DNA of 64,000 nt from Euryodendron excelsum (taxonomy: Eukaryota > Streptophyta > Magnoliopsida > Ericales > Pentaphylacaceae): assembly GCA_033060915.1 (NCBI GenBank), contig CM065379.1, positions 22,043,501-22,107,500 of the forward strand, written 5' to 3'. The stretch's first letter is position 1. Each line of letters starts with the position of its first letter. The notes under the pieces are model-generated. The model did not search any database, was not told where the DNA came from, and saw only the letters and a program-made list of their open reading frames with translations. Shown in pieces: positions 23,800 through 35,164 of the stretch. The position numbers and the translations under genes were made by a program.

Positions 23800-24589
23800 T
23801 TGGATTGGGTGGTGTTGGGGGTGTGTATGGGAGGGTTTGGATTGTGTCAGAATATATACATAAATGTACATATTAGGCAGTGGCCTGTGCAATGGGCCGG
23901 AGAAACAGAGAACAAATTCAATATCTATACCAGAATGAAATAATTAAATAACAAGCTACAATTTCAAAGAAGTAAATTTGTTAGTAAAAACATTTGTCTG
24001 GAAATTTTGTGGGCGCTTAATTTCTTTTGAATGTTACATCAATGGAGGAATATGGTCATTGGTCAATATAATGGAAGATTATATGTGGGGGCCTTACCAC
24101 TAACATATTGATAGTGCACTCCCTTAAGTCACAACTGGAGTTAAGGGAAGTTAGGTGTCGAAATCATTTGTAAGCAACATTCATAATCACCAGACCAACC
24201 AGTTTAACTATGATAGCAAACACTCCAATTTAAGGAATAAGAGGACGGCAGTAACAGTTTCAATAATGTATTGTACACTATGTTACTTGGACTCTAAATT
24301 GGTGAAATACCAACACTCGACTCTTGGATAATAGTATGAGATATGTGTCCGATATGACTAGTTGGATATGCATCTAACAAATATATATAATTAATTGAGT
24401 TACTATAGAACTAACCATAGGATTCCATTTTACGCATAAAATACTATTTTTTAGTCTGTAAATATCATTTTACCTTAAAATAGCAAAAGAAGTATTAAAA
24501 AAAATTATGAAATCTAGCCGAGTCCGACTGTCCTTGATATGAGAATTAAATGAATCCGGCTCTTGGACATGTATCCGCACCCAGCATCT

Positions 24590-24978
24590 GTATCCGAGTC
24601 CAGCTAACATAGATTGTACATGACAATTACACGTGCATTGGCTGCAGAGAATTGTTCCATTGAGAGTTGGAGAAACACCCATGTATGCCCTTGTATACAT
24701 TAGAGAACCAGAGCGCATGGTGCAGGAATCACATCAAATTCACAAACAAAACCTCAATGTTACATTGACAGATCAGGTCTGCAGATGAATAATGCATATG
24801 GTATTATATCTGAATGCTCTGATGGTCTGGCAGTGTCTCTCGCAGACCATACACCTCTGTTATCTGAGTTACCTTATCCCTCTCAAATGTTCTTCTTCTA
24901 TAGTACCACAAACAGTAACAACAGCTAGCAATGAACCCTTTTCAACAGTTCAAATGATGGTAATTCTAATCCCTAATC

Positions 24979-25009
<31 letters not shown>

Positions 25010-25320
25010 CAAACATGTATATACCCCCATGTATGGAGATACCTATGTATAGAGATTAATCTCCTACAGATCTACATGTCTTCTGTAGTCAACATGTCCA
25101 GTTTTGATTTCAGTGGAAAACACCACCAGAAGCTCTGCTGTTTTGAATCACCGATCCCGATGACAACCATCACAAATCAGCTAGAAGTTGGGGCTTTGGT
25201 CGATGCTGGACATTATGCCCCGGCACCTTTACAATCGATGGGGAAACTACAATCCATTATGGCAGTTCCTTTGCCACCAACCCCACCGAGGCAGTTTGTC
25301 GCCTCCCTACTGTCATAGCC
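24590..25320 (+). other. Unidentified coding-like block in intron 7 (copy 1)
   Basis: Composition here is closer to coding DNA than the flanking intron. One frame near 24,650-24,778 reads 'ETPMYALVYIREPERMVQES'; after a CAG at 24,781-24,783 another reads 'MNNAYGIISECSDGLAVSLA' and 'PLLSELPYPSQ'. An 80-codon frame at 25,076-25,318 ends in 'VPLPPTPPRQFVASLLS'. A (CT)n tract at about 24,983-25,008 separates the pieces. I do not recognise the protein. It may be a captured or retroposed gene fragment or chance. Copy 2 keeps the same frames with few changes. Confidence 0.3.
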
Positions 25321-26119
25321 TATGCTGCTTACTGTTGGCCGATTATTAGCTTGGAGGTTTCCTATATTCTTGTATAATGGCAAGTTGATATTTATTAATA
25401 TAAAATGGGGAGTGGGTAAAATAGCACACCAGATACGCATAAAGGAGGCAATCTTGGAAAAAGAGTAAATTTATCCGGTGGAGAAAATAAAAAATGCACT
25501 CCCTTTTTATTATAATAATAGATAACTGATATATATGTCTTGCATTTGCAAAAAGAACTCTCCTCACACATGAAAAGAACTCCTTGCAGTTAAAAGTGGT
25601 AAAATCCATTATTTTTAGTCTTCTTTTGCAAAGGTTATAAACATAATGGTTCTTCAAAAAGTTGAATGTGCATAATATGCGGCCTATTGTGCACATATCT
25701 TTTCCTTTTGGGGTCTTTATGGTGATTGTGATCAAGGTTTGTGTTCTTGTAAGGAGGAGGTGGAATAGGATGTTGTTAGTAATAGAAACCACTTGTGGAT
25801 GAGTTCATCGATCGAAAGAGTTGCGACACTTAGGCGTGAGGTCTTTTCCATAGGTGGAAAGGTTGTTGCTAACATTAATCCAATTATAATATTTGTCATA
25901 TTTTTTTGGTGAGGAACTGATCAAAAGAGTACGATACATTTGTGTGAAAGATTGAGGGTAGATTTTGTTGAATCCATGTCGCACGGACTTATTCAGATTT
26001 GTGACGTACCTGTGTTAGGCACATGACACCCAGGTAAGGATGTGGGATGTCTGACACGTCTAATGGACATGCACCCTTCAAATATCGCAATATCTAACAA
26101 ACAACTACAAAATAGGGGT

Positions 26120-29100
26120 CACGAGGAGCATGCATATACTGACTGATAACGCCAGTAACATAAGTAACGTTCGAGTAACAATAAGATAAATCAATTTGCC
26201 AACCAATCATCGATAACGACCGACATCAGGAAAGAGATCCCTATGCTTAGCATCAATCTTAACAGGTGGATTCATTCGAGTATTTGCTAGTTGAGAACCA
26301 AGAGACCAGTCTTAGATAGAAGATCAAGTACATATTTTCGTTGGGAGAGAGAAATGCCCTGAGAAGAACGTGCAACCTCAATCCCCAGGAAATAATAAAG
26401 AACTCCCAAGTCTTTAGTGTGAAACTGTGTACCCAAATGATGCTTCAAATCATCAGTACCAGAAAAGTCACTACCATAAAAGGATCATATCATCAACATA
26501 AACATTCAAGACAATGGTACCAGTGGAAGAAGGACAAATAAACACAGAATGATCAGAGGTAGAGCATTGGTAACCATAGTCAAGCACAAAAACACTGAAT
26601 CCATCAAACCAGGCACGAGGAGATTACTTCAGACCATATAAAGCCTTTTAAAGGCAACAAATAAGATGCTCACTACCAGAAACAATATAGCCAAGCGGCT
26701 GATCCATGTAAACGTCTTGCTAAAGATTTCCATGAAGAAAGACATTCCTTATATCAAGCTGATATAAAGGCCAAGAGCGAGTAACAAGAACAACCAATAG
26801 AATCCAAAATGCATTAAGGCGAGCAACAAGAGAGAGTTTCAAGATAATCAACACTATATGTTTGAGTGTACCCTTTAGAAACCAAGAGAGCCTTGAGTTG
26901 TTCCATAGAGCCATCAGGAAGGTACTTAATAATTTAAACTCAACGATAACCCACTATATGTTTCCTATGCCGAAGAGAAGTAAGTTCCCAAGTCTGATTA
27001 GTATGAAGGGCACTCATTTCCTCATCTATAGCATACTTTCAGAACAGAAAGCCTATTTATAAGAAGGGAGTACAGAAACAATAGACAAGACATAAGCAAA
27101 GGAATGAAAAGAAGACAAAGTATAATCATAAAACAAATTGAGTAATAGGGTATTGAGTACAAGTACATTTACCTCTTCACAAAGGAATGGGTAAATCATC
27201 AGACTTTGGAGTAGAGAAAGAAACTTGAGAAACTTCAGAAGAAGAAGATGCAGAAGTCGGGCCATAAGAAACAACTAGGTGAGTCATGGATCGCTGATAA
27301 AACTACAGAGGAGGATTAGTCACTAAAGGAGACATGGAAGACAGAAGTGAGGAAGATAAGGGTAAAGGAAGAGTAGGGGAATGAAAGGAAGGCTCCCCCT
27401 CACGACAACGTGAGGTTTGATGACAACTATTGACCTTGTATGGAGAAGAAGGGTGTGGACTAAAAAAAATTAACATCAGCATTGACAAATTATCGTTGCG
27501 ATGGAGGATAGTAACAACGATAGCTTTTTTGAGTACGAGAATACCTAAGAAAAACACAATTGTATTCCCAAAAAGAAAATTTATCTAGGCCAGGATCAAT
27601 AATATGAACGAAAGCAACACAAATGAATATATGAGGAGTAAGTGAAAAAGGAGAGGAACCAGGATATAAGAGAGAGAAAGGAGATTTGTGAGCTAGAAAT
27701 ACTGAAGGCATTCGATTTACAAGGTGACAAGCAGTAAGAACAGTATACCCCCAAAAGTGTTTTGGAACTTGTATGTTAAACAATGCGAGCAATATCCAAT
27801 AAATGGCGATATTTGTGTTCAACAATACCATTTTGTTAAGAAATATGAACATAACTTGTTTGGTGAGTAATGCCACGATCAAAAAAGAAAGAATAGAGAA
27901 TAGACTTCATGGATAATAGTCTAAGCATTATTAGACTGCAAAATCATTATACGTTTACCAAAATGAGCAATGATCTCATTATAAAATTTAGAAACACTAT
28001 AAGGTAATTCAGATCTTTGTTGCATTAAAAACAGCCAAATCATGCGGGAATTGTCATCAACAAATAACACAAAGTAGAGAAATCCATTAACACTAGAAGT
28101 TTAGGAAGGACCCCATATGTCTGTATGGACCACATCAAATAACTTAGACTGACGATGAAAACCATCACTAGGAAATGAACTACGGTGATGCTTTTCAATC
28201 TGACATGCATTACACTCTAAGCTAGACATGACTAAAATTAAGGACAACTAACTTAAGTTTAAGTGAGGGATGGCCCAAACAAAAATACCATTAAAAAGGA
28301 GAGACGGTAGCACTTAATGCAGATGAAGTGATGGGAGGAGAATGATCTCGATCCAGAAAATACATGCCGTCTTTCTTATGCCCCAAACCAATCATCGTCA
28401 TGTTCTTGAGGTTTTAAAAGATACAAGAAGTAGGAGTAAAGGTTATAGAACATTGTCGTGAAACTGAAGAATATAAAGACTTGAGGGTAAAGAGGGCGAC
28501 TTATTAGGATGCAAAACCCCTTTACCAAAAAACTGGCCGAGAGGATCCATCGGCGAAGACAATATTGTATTTAATAAAATGCAAATTAGAACACAAGAAA
28601 GAATTACCAAACATATGTGAGCTAGCTCCATAATCAATAATTCAGGATGGAGATGAAGCAACAACACAGCCAACATTACCTGAATTAGCTAATGTAGCAG
28701 TGGAAGAGGAAGGAAGTGCAGTACACAAATTTTGAACTAGTTCGTTAATCTGAGCAAAATAGGATGAGAGAAGTGCAGCATGCAGAGTCTGGACAAGATC
28801 ATTAAGTTGAGTGAAAAGAGCATCAGTAGGACCCTCGGTAATGTGATTCACATGGCTTGGCCTACCACACTTTAATCAACACCAAGGTTTAGTATGTTTA
28901 CCACAATGATCACACTTCGTATCACCGTGACCAATATTGCTATCACCACAGTTAGGCGGACGACCACCTCCACGAGAATCACCCCGAAAATTATGTCCTT
29001 CGCGGCCACCACGAGACCCACTAAGAAAAGGACCACTTTGTCCCAAAGATGAACTCAACAAAGGAGAATAAGCATTAGCAGTAGGTAGGGTTTTACTAGC

Positions 29101-29696
29101 AAGAATTTGATCTTTGAAGCCACAAAGATCAGGATAAAAACCGGAGAGCAAAGATGCAAACATAAAATCCTCCCAATGTTGTTTATATTGCTCCAAATCA
29201 ATAGTAAAGGGACAATGATGATGCAACAACTGCTCCCACAAATTCTTGAGAGCACTGTAATAATTAGACAAGGGCTTCCCGACTGTTTAGTTGTGAACAT
29301 CTTCTCATGCAACTTAAATACTTGGGAGACATTACTCTATTGTGAAAAAGATTCAGTAAGGGAATCCCAAATCTTCTTGGAGGAATCACAAAACTTAACG
29401 GTAGTTGCAATATGAGGTTCCAAATTATGCCATAACCAGCACATAACTACGGAATTCTCACTCAACCAATCATCATAATATGAGGTTCCAAACTAAGCCT
29501 TGACCAATATTTTCGGTAAATTGGTGATGTATTTCAATTTTTGCTTCCCATAAAGAAAAATTTTCTCTGCATGTGCCCAGGTAAGTTAGTTTAGATCTAA
29601 TTGCTGAGAAGTAATTGATCTAGGCAAGTCATTCTCATTAATGAGAGAGGATTTGGATTCAATAGGTCTTGACTCAGAAGTCATTGGAGCAGCCAT
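26120..29696 (-). mobile_element. Ty1/copia retrotransposon relic (copy 1)
   Basis: Minus-strand pieces follow copia order. The gag region starts near 29,696 ('MAAPMTSESRPIESKSSLIN'). A zinc knuckle, 'KCDHCGKHTKPWC', lies at about 28,880-28,922, two residues shorter than the usual CX2CX4HX4C. Integrase pieces are 'SQQNGVVEHKYRH' and 'VPKHFWGYTVLTACHLVNRM' (about 27,700-27,860) and 'FLRYSRTQKSYRCYYP'. Reverse transcriptase pieces are 'WPLYQLDIRNVFLHGNL' (about 26,725-26,775) and the YVDD catalytic box at 26,489-26,500, then 'KDLGVLYYFLGIEVA'. RNase H is absent. I find no LTRs or primer site, and stops and frameshifts are frequent, so it is dead and truncated at both ends. Confidence 0.85.
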
Positions 29697-29882
29697 AGAA
29701 TCAAAGAAATTCACAAATCGATCAACAAAAATTCAAGGCACCACACCAGAAGTGATCCACAAGAGAAGCAACATTATATCAGCAACATTAAGTTGTCACA
29801 AATGGAGAGACTTTTAAGAAAAAAAATCACGTCACAATCTAATAGGCATGATTACTGAAAAATTCAGTACTCTACCTAACCA

Positions 29883-30269
29883 TTGGACCTTTTTTTGTTC
29901 TTCATACGTAGCATGACTCCAAAAAAAAAAAAAAGGGTCCATAATCAGCCACGTGTGACCAGTAGGTGCAAGAAACAAAGGCATGCCCATGCGCATGAAG
30001 CCCCAACTGTCATCAATATTTTGCCGACCGCCATGGATGGACCTAGAAGCTCACATATAGCTCAACCAAACTTTCCAACTAAGCAAAGGAAGACTGAAAG
30101 GAGGGAACTGTCGAAGCCCAACCTAACTGAAGCAAAAACACCCATAATCTTCAATTCGTTGCCAAGTTGCCATGGAAAACCATCTGAGCCCAAAAGTCTC
30201 GACAATATTCAAAAATTGGTTCAAGGATGGATCAATGATGCTCAAGAACCAACTATACAAAAGGTATAA
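29883..30269 (+). other. Unassigned 128-codon open frame in intron 7 (copy 1)
   Basis: The frame sits between the copia relic and a LINE fragment and is rich in Pro, Lys and Ser. Its C-terminal half reads 'PSEPKSLDNIQKLVQGWIND', which could form a short helix. The poly-A stretch giving a Lys run near the start is missing in copy 2, yet the frame remains open there (54,541-54,894). I recognise no domain. It may be part of a LINE ORF1 or chance. Confidence 0.25.
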
Positions 30270-30289
30270 CATTGGACTTTTCAATTTAA

Positions 30290-30650
30290 AAAGTGGTTCC
30301 TCCTTTCCATCAAAGGTTCTTTGGTTGTGCTCCGCCTAAATAATCTGCATCAAACACCAAAGTACCAAATACCACATCTTTTTCCTTCTCTTTCCCACTT
30401 TATCCCTCTTCAAGAATGGATAAGGTCCATAACGCACTTTGGAAACACCCAATTAGTCCTAACATACCAGGAACTAAGACCCAAAGGTCTTTAGCCACTA
30501 TACAATGAATAAGCAGGTGATCAACCGATTCCCCATTTTGCTTGATTCAACACCAATTAATATGAATTTGCCTCCTCCTAATTAAGTTATCAATGGTAAG
30601 GATTTTACCATGAGCTCATGTCCACACTTAAAAAAGTAAACATTTAATGG
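30290..30650 (-). mobile_element. LINE zinc-binding domain fragment (copy 1)
   Basis: On the minus strand the frame reads 'HGKILTIDNLIRRRQIHINW', then 'KQNGESVDHLLIHCIVAKDL' and 'WVLVPGMLGLIG', ending near 'GGAQPKNL'. This is the zf-RVT region at the C terminus of plant L1-like polyproteins. One expected Cys of the zinc-binding motif is lost to a stop, so the piece is dead. Confidence 0.7.
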
Positions 30651-31627
30651 CACCTTCCGTAGGTGCTCCTTGGAAAATCTTGACAACACTAGGATTAGTG
30701 GATTTATCATCTTCACCATTGACCGAACTGAAATTGGTCAAATGTTTTGCTGCTGCAGTGATAGAGTGGCTTAGTATCTACATAGAATTACAACAACTAC
30801 CCATCAGTTAAATGGTTCACTTCATTGACAAGGTTGGAAAGACTTCATATGGAAATACAAAAGTGGTACTGATAATATACATTCTGGGCCTAATACATAA
30901 ATTTTTGCCTTTAGACATAACGGTTTCGGTACTTCTCTAAAAGTTTTGGTTAAAGCTTTAGTGGTACTGTTTAATCAGTCAAAAGCTGTCTGAATGTGTT
31001 CATAATGTCTAAAACAATTAGAAATTGGATAACTGATTAGTTATTGGAATCTGGATTAGAGGGATGTCCAAGTACTCCTCCTCCCTGTCAGTGCTCGAAA
31101 CAAAGGTAACTAAAATTAAACAAAGTCCTATGCAGGCCAATTTCAGTAATAGGCCATTATTTGTTTATAATGTCACCTTCCTGACATTGCCTCTGACCTG
31201 GCAAACATGGTGTCTGTATTTCTGTGCTCATGCAGTTGCACAATTTTTACACATGTTTGTGTGTGCTTTAAAATGGTGGGTTTTTGTTTAAAATTGTCTT
31301 TTACATAGCTGTTTATCGTTCTGCATTTTCTGACTAGCACATTTCTCGTTCTTAATCATTGTGCCAGATATTAGTTTTTGTAAACATGTTCTTATTGTTG
31401 CATCTGCTATGGGTCCTTTCTCTATCTTCTTCTTCTTCTTCTTCTTCTTCTTATTTTTTTTTTTTTTTTTGTGTTTTTTCAAATTTAAGGTCGTATGTGC
31501 AAGTTGAAAATTTAAGAATTTGTTATAGCATAATTCATATCCTCTGGAATTTGCACTGTTCTTGATTACCATTTATGAGTAGGTTGTTTTGTACTTCTGA
31601 GTTCTTTACTTGTATTTTTATATGCAG

Positions 31628-31751
31628 GCACTGGAGTGCTTGGTGAGACTGGCTTCTGTGAGACGTTCTTTGTTCACAAATGATCCTGCCCAATCTAGGT
31701 TCTTGGCCCATTTAATGACAGGAACCAAAGACATTTTACAAACAGGGCAAG
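31628..31751 (+). CDS. XPO7: XPO7-like exon 8 (copy 1)
   Basis: The exon encodes residues 265-305 plus one base: 'ALECLVRLASVRRSLFTNDP' onward to 'DILQTGQG'. The acceptor is tatgcag and the donor gtatgc. Residue 286 is Gln (CAA) here and Arg (CGA) in copy 2; two synonymous differences also occur. Confidence 0.93.
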
Positions 31752-32718
31752 GTATGCAGGCTTGTTGCATTCTCATATACCCTTGGCTATGAGCTATTAT
31801 ACAATACTGATGGGCCATCTCTATCTGTTTCCTGTTCTGTTTTTGTTTTCCTTTGCTGTGTTCTTTTTCTTTCCCTTCTTTTTTCCCCTAATAAGACAGC
31901 ATGGATAAATGAAGACATTTCTTCTTCTTCTTCTTTTTTTTTACTTGTCATTTTTCCTTGGACTGTTTAAGATTGTTTCAAGTTGTGGGACTATGTTCTC
32001 TAAGTCAAGTCACTGAGTGCCGAATATGAGGCCATATATTATGGTTCTGAAGCAATACTAGGTGTCTAGAAGTACGTAGAGAAAAGTGCCTTTATTGGCT
32101 TTGGATTGTTACTTGTTTCCTTGGGCTTTGATGATTCACAGCTTGTTTAACAACAGTGGGACAAACTGAGGCTGTTTAGTACTTTCTTTTTTCACTTGAA
32201 TGTTAATCTATATGGATGTTAGCTGGCTTGTTTGATTAGTAGCTAGAAGTTTGATAGTTTCTTAGCAAGTTCACCTCTCTAATAAGTAGCTCTTAGAAGT
32301 TTGATAGTTACTTGAATGCTAATCCATACTGCATATGCCAGTTGATACATAGGCTATGGGGCTTTTTGTATCTAGTGATTTTAACAGGCTTTTTGTCTCT
32401 TGTCATTGCAGAATACTGCAACAAGTTGTCATGAACTAGCACCATCAATCATTGTAGTGTGGGATTCTATAAGCTACTCTACTGTGAATTAGTTGGGCTA
32501 TTATTTTTACTTTTTGTGCAGGGAGGATGTTCTGGGTTTTACTTTGGATTTCGCACAGGTCCCTTTGTCATTGGAGCTTACAAAAATTAGTTGGGCTTTT
32601 AATTGATAGATTTTTCAACCTATCATTTTAGATGACAAAAATTAGAGATTACATTAGTTGTGAATCATGATAAGAATTCTCTCTCGCTAAAGTTGTAAAT
32701 AGGAAAGAAAGAATAAAA

Positions 32719-32720
<2 letters not shown>

Positions 32721-32762
<42 letters not shown>
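32721..32762. repeat. (CT)n microsatellite, intron 8 (copy 1)
   Basis: About 20 CT repeats lie in intron 8. The equivalent tract in copy 2 (57,330-57,360) is about six repeats shorter. Confidence 0.9.
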
Positions 32763-32766
<4 letters not shown>

Positions 32767-32864
32767 GCATTCTTTCTATTTTCTTTATTTTGTTCCTTTT
32801 CTTCGTTCTCAGAAAAGGGGAGACTTAGAAAGTTGGAGACATCTCTATTTAGTTAAACTTATTA

Positions 32865-34085
32865 GGCACAATGAAGGGGATGCCCCTTGGCATGTGTTGT
32901 TTGCTAACAACAAACCTTTAATTGGCAAAAGTAGAGTACGAGTGTAATCTATCATAAAACTTTGAAGAAATATTTAGAATCTATAAGGTCTTAGCTTAAG
33001 TAGGACTATGACAGAATAAACAAAGTGTGACTATAGCAAACTCTATTAGTATAATGAGGATAGAGTGAAATTGTTTCAAGTGAACTCATTTGTGATGTCT
33101 TGGATCAATTTTGTATAAGGATGGGGAAATTGAGGAGGATATAGCCCATAGAATAGAAACAGGGGAGATGAAATGGAAAAGTATCTCGAGGATAGAGTGA
33201 AATTTATGTAAAGGATGAAAAGAAGGAAAAAGGCGAATTTGGAATGTCACATGGAGCATCCTTTAGGCCTTATATAATAATATCTAGAGTCAATTTGAAT
33301 CTTATTTTATGTATTTTATTGGTTAGATCGCTGTTGGACAGGTTTAGTGGCTTTTTATTACATTTTAGCAGTTAGGGGTATGTTAGTTATTTTATAAATA
33401 AGTGAACATGGGCTTTAGCGGTTGCGCACAAGCTGTATTACTCGACGTATAGGCCCTCAAATTGCCTCAATTCTAAAATTACATCAACCTGCACTTTTGA
33501 AATTAGACCAATTTTAGTTTCTTTTTTCCTTCTATAAACCCTAAAGCTTTTCTTCAATTTTTGAAGCCCTCTAACCTTAAAAACTGTTCCTGCCCTAAAA
33601 AAGTGCTTCGAGAGTGTTGCATGATTATAGAACTTTTAATAAGTTGAAGGGAAAGTTAAAAAGGATAACTATGATGCTAGTTATGTTGTATGGTATAGAA
33701 TATCGGGTAGTAAAAAAACGATATGTTCAAAAACTAAGTATAGTTGATATGAGGATATTGAGATATTAGAGATTTTAGAAAATATGTAATAAGAAAGAAA
33801 TGCATTTGTAGGAAGTTAGAAGTGACACCAACTGAAGATAAAATGAGGGAAAGTTGAATGAGATGGTTTGGACTTGTGTCACGTAGACTAACTGACCCAT
33901 TGCTGGAAGAGTGATTTAAGTCGGGTTGAAGGTGCCAAAAGTACAAGAGAAAGGCCAAGAATGGCATGGAACAGTGAGAATGGACATGATCTCTTGAGGT
34001 TTAACCAATGATATGGCTTTGAATAGAGCCAACTAGAGAAATTAGATCCATGAAGCCTATCCCTAGCAGTTAGAATCAAGCTTAT
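32865..34085 (+). mobile_element. RTE-type LINE relic split by an insert (copy 1)
   Basis: Plus-strand pieces follow the C-terminal half of plant RTE-clade reverse transcriptases: 'GDAPWHVLFANNKPLIG' (about 32,877-32,927), 'DGEIEEDIAHRIETGEMKWK' (about 33,122-33,180), 'LKGKLKRITMMLVMLYGIEY' (about 33,645-33,704), then decayed RWFGHV and DMALDRAEWR-like pieces to 34,060. The family's catalytic F/YADD box reads FANN here, so both Asp residues are lost. About 440 bp of unrelated sequence (33,196-33,634) interrupts it. Confidence 0.75.
33196..33634. mobile_element. Candidate nested insert within the RTE relic (copy 1)
   Basis: This stretch has no RTE similarity though it lies between two adjacent RTE blocks. 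It contains 'tataaataagtgaacatggg' and 'ttctataaaccctaaagc', reminiscent of an LTR promoter and leader, so it could be a solo LTR. I find no clear TG..CA ends or target duplication. Confidence 0.3.
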
Positions 34086-34640
34086 TGAGTTGAGTGGAAT
34101 TAAGCATCCCTTTTGTGGTACGTAATGTTCCTTATTGACTTGTAACTTGGAAGTTTTTTTTGGAGGTTGCAGTTGCTTTATTGGGACTTGTATACTCTGT
34201 AGGTGTTGTGTGGGGGTGACATGGTTGAGTTTAGTTGGGGTCTACAAATTTCATGCCCAATAGTCAAATGCTTCTTAGTTAGTTGAGAATAAGGCATTAG
34301 TTTTAGACGAGTCGATGAGACTATAATTTATGGAAATTTTCAGATTTGATGCTTCCAAATTCCTTAATTCTTGGTGGATTTTGTTATTTATTGTTTGATG
34401 TTTCTTTGGCAATAGTTGTTTGCATGTGATGCTTCTCATATTTCCCCCTCAAAAATATCTCCCACAGTACAGGAAATAACCTGCTTTTTACTTGCCGATT
34501 TGGTTCTTCAATGCTTGATTCTTTCTTTCCTTTTTTTCTTCTTCTTCAGCCCTTGCTGCTTTTTGCTTTCTTTCCTATTCATTTTCTTTGCCCCACCTGT
34601 CCTCTGTTTTTCCTTACAACATTTGTTTAATTGGATTCAG

Positions 34641-34708
34641 GTCTTGCTGATCATGATAATTACCATGAATTTTGTCGTCTTCTCGGACGTTTCAGGGTGA
34701 ATTATCAG
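34641..34708 (+). CDS. XPO7: XPO7-like exon 9 (copy 1)
   Basis: The exon completes codon 306 and ends at codon 328: 'GLADHDNYHEFCRLLGRFRV' then NYQ. The acceptor is ggattcag and the donor gtacat. It is the last XPO7 exon present before the duplication junction, and one synonymous difference separates it from copy 2. Confidence 0.93.
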
Positions 34709-35035
34709 GTACATACTTTATCAAGTTTCTACATCAGATTCTCTTCTCTGATATGCTACATGTTGTGGATTGGCACAGGAAGGCTTGCTTATACATATGA
34801 ATGTTTAGTTGTGATCAACAAGTACATTTTCTTATGGGAACATCTATATATCAAATACATACGTCTTCTCCATTCTGGTGAAATTTGGATCCTGCATGTC
34901 TAGCTAATTATACCAGTTTATGTGCATATTTGCTAGAACATTGGTTGGAATACCTTATGTAGATAAGCATGTAGAAGTGCCCTATGATATGACAGTTTTG
35001 ATGCTCGAGGGGTTGTTGGTTTTGTGTGTTGTTTT

Positions 35036-35098
35036 GGGGGGGGTGGGGGGGGGGGGGGGGGGGGGGAGTGGGGGGGGGAGGGGGGGGGGGTGGGGGGG

Positions 35099-35139
<41 letters not shown>
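35036..35139 (+). repeat. Poly-G tract of about 104 bases (copy 1)
   Basis: The tract is almost pure G with a few T, A and C. At the same place copy 2 has only 16 G (59,629-59,644) and a different left flank. Such a length is very unusual and may be a sequencing or gap-filling product. Confidence 0.9.
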
Positions 35140-35140
<1 letters not shown>

Positions 35141-35164
35141 AAGGGGAATTATGTTTTTAAATCT

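Larger units (their letters stand above)
14940..34708 (+). pseudogene. XPO7: XPO7-like partial gene, exons 1-9 only (copy 1)
   Basis: Eight coding exons splice in frame into 328 codons of an exportin-7 (RanBP16) type karyopherin, a HEAT-repeat receptor of the importin-beta family that binds RanGTP and carries cargo through nuclear pores. The N-terminal importin-beta-like region (about residues 28-95) contains 'AENTLKCFS' and 'LMLASSSLLKQVT'; later blocks include 'LSFDFVGTSIDES' and 'ECLVRLASVRRSLFTND', matching what I remember of plant and animal XPO7. Exon 10 and everything after it are missing: copy 2 follows instead. Compared with copy 2 it has D138G, R167Q, R199C and R286Q, each away from the residue I believe is conserved. 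All splice sites are intact. It is either a truncated duplicate or, more likely, the other haplotype placed in tandem by the assembler. Confidence 0.85.

Noticed and set aside
25346..25792. A 148-codon minus-strand frame, the longest in the window
   Set aside because: Its composition is Ile/Leu/Phe-rich as in AT-rich intron DNA, and in copy 2 it is broken into two frames.
31288..31572. A minus-strand frame with a long Lys run
   Set aside because: It reads through a CTT/T tract just upstream of exon 8; a branch-point and polypyrimidine region is a better explanation.
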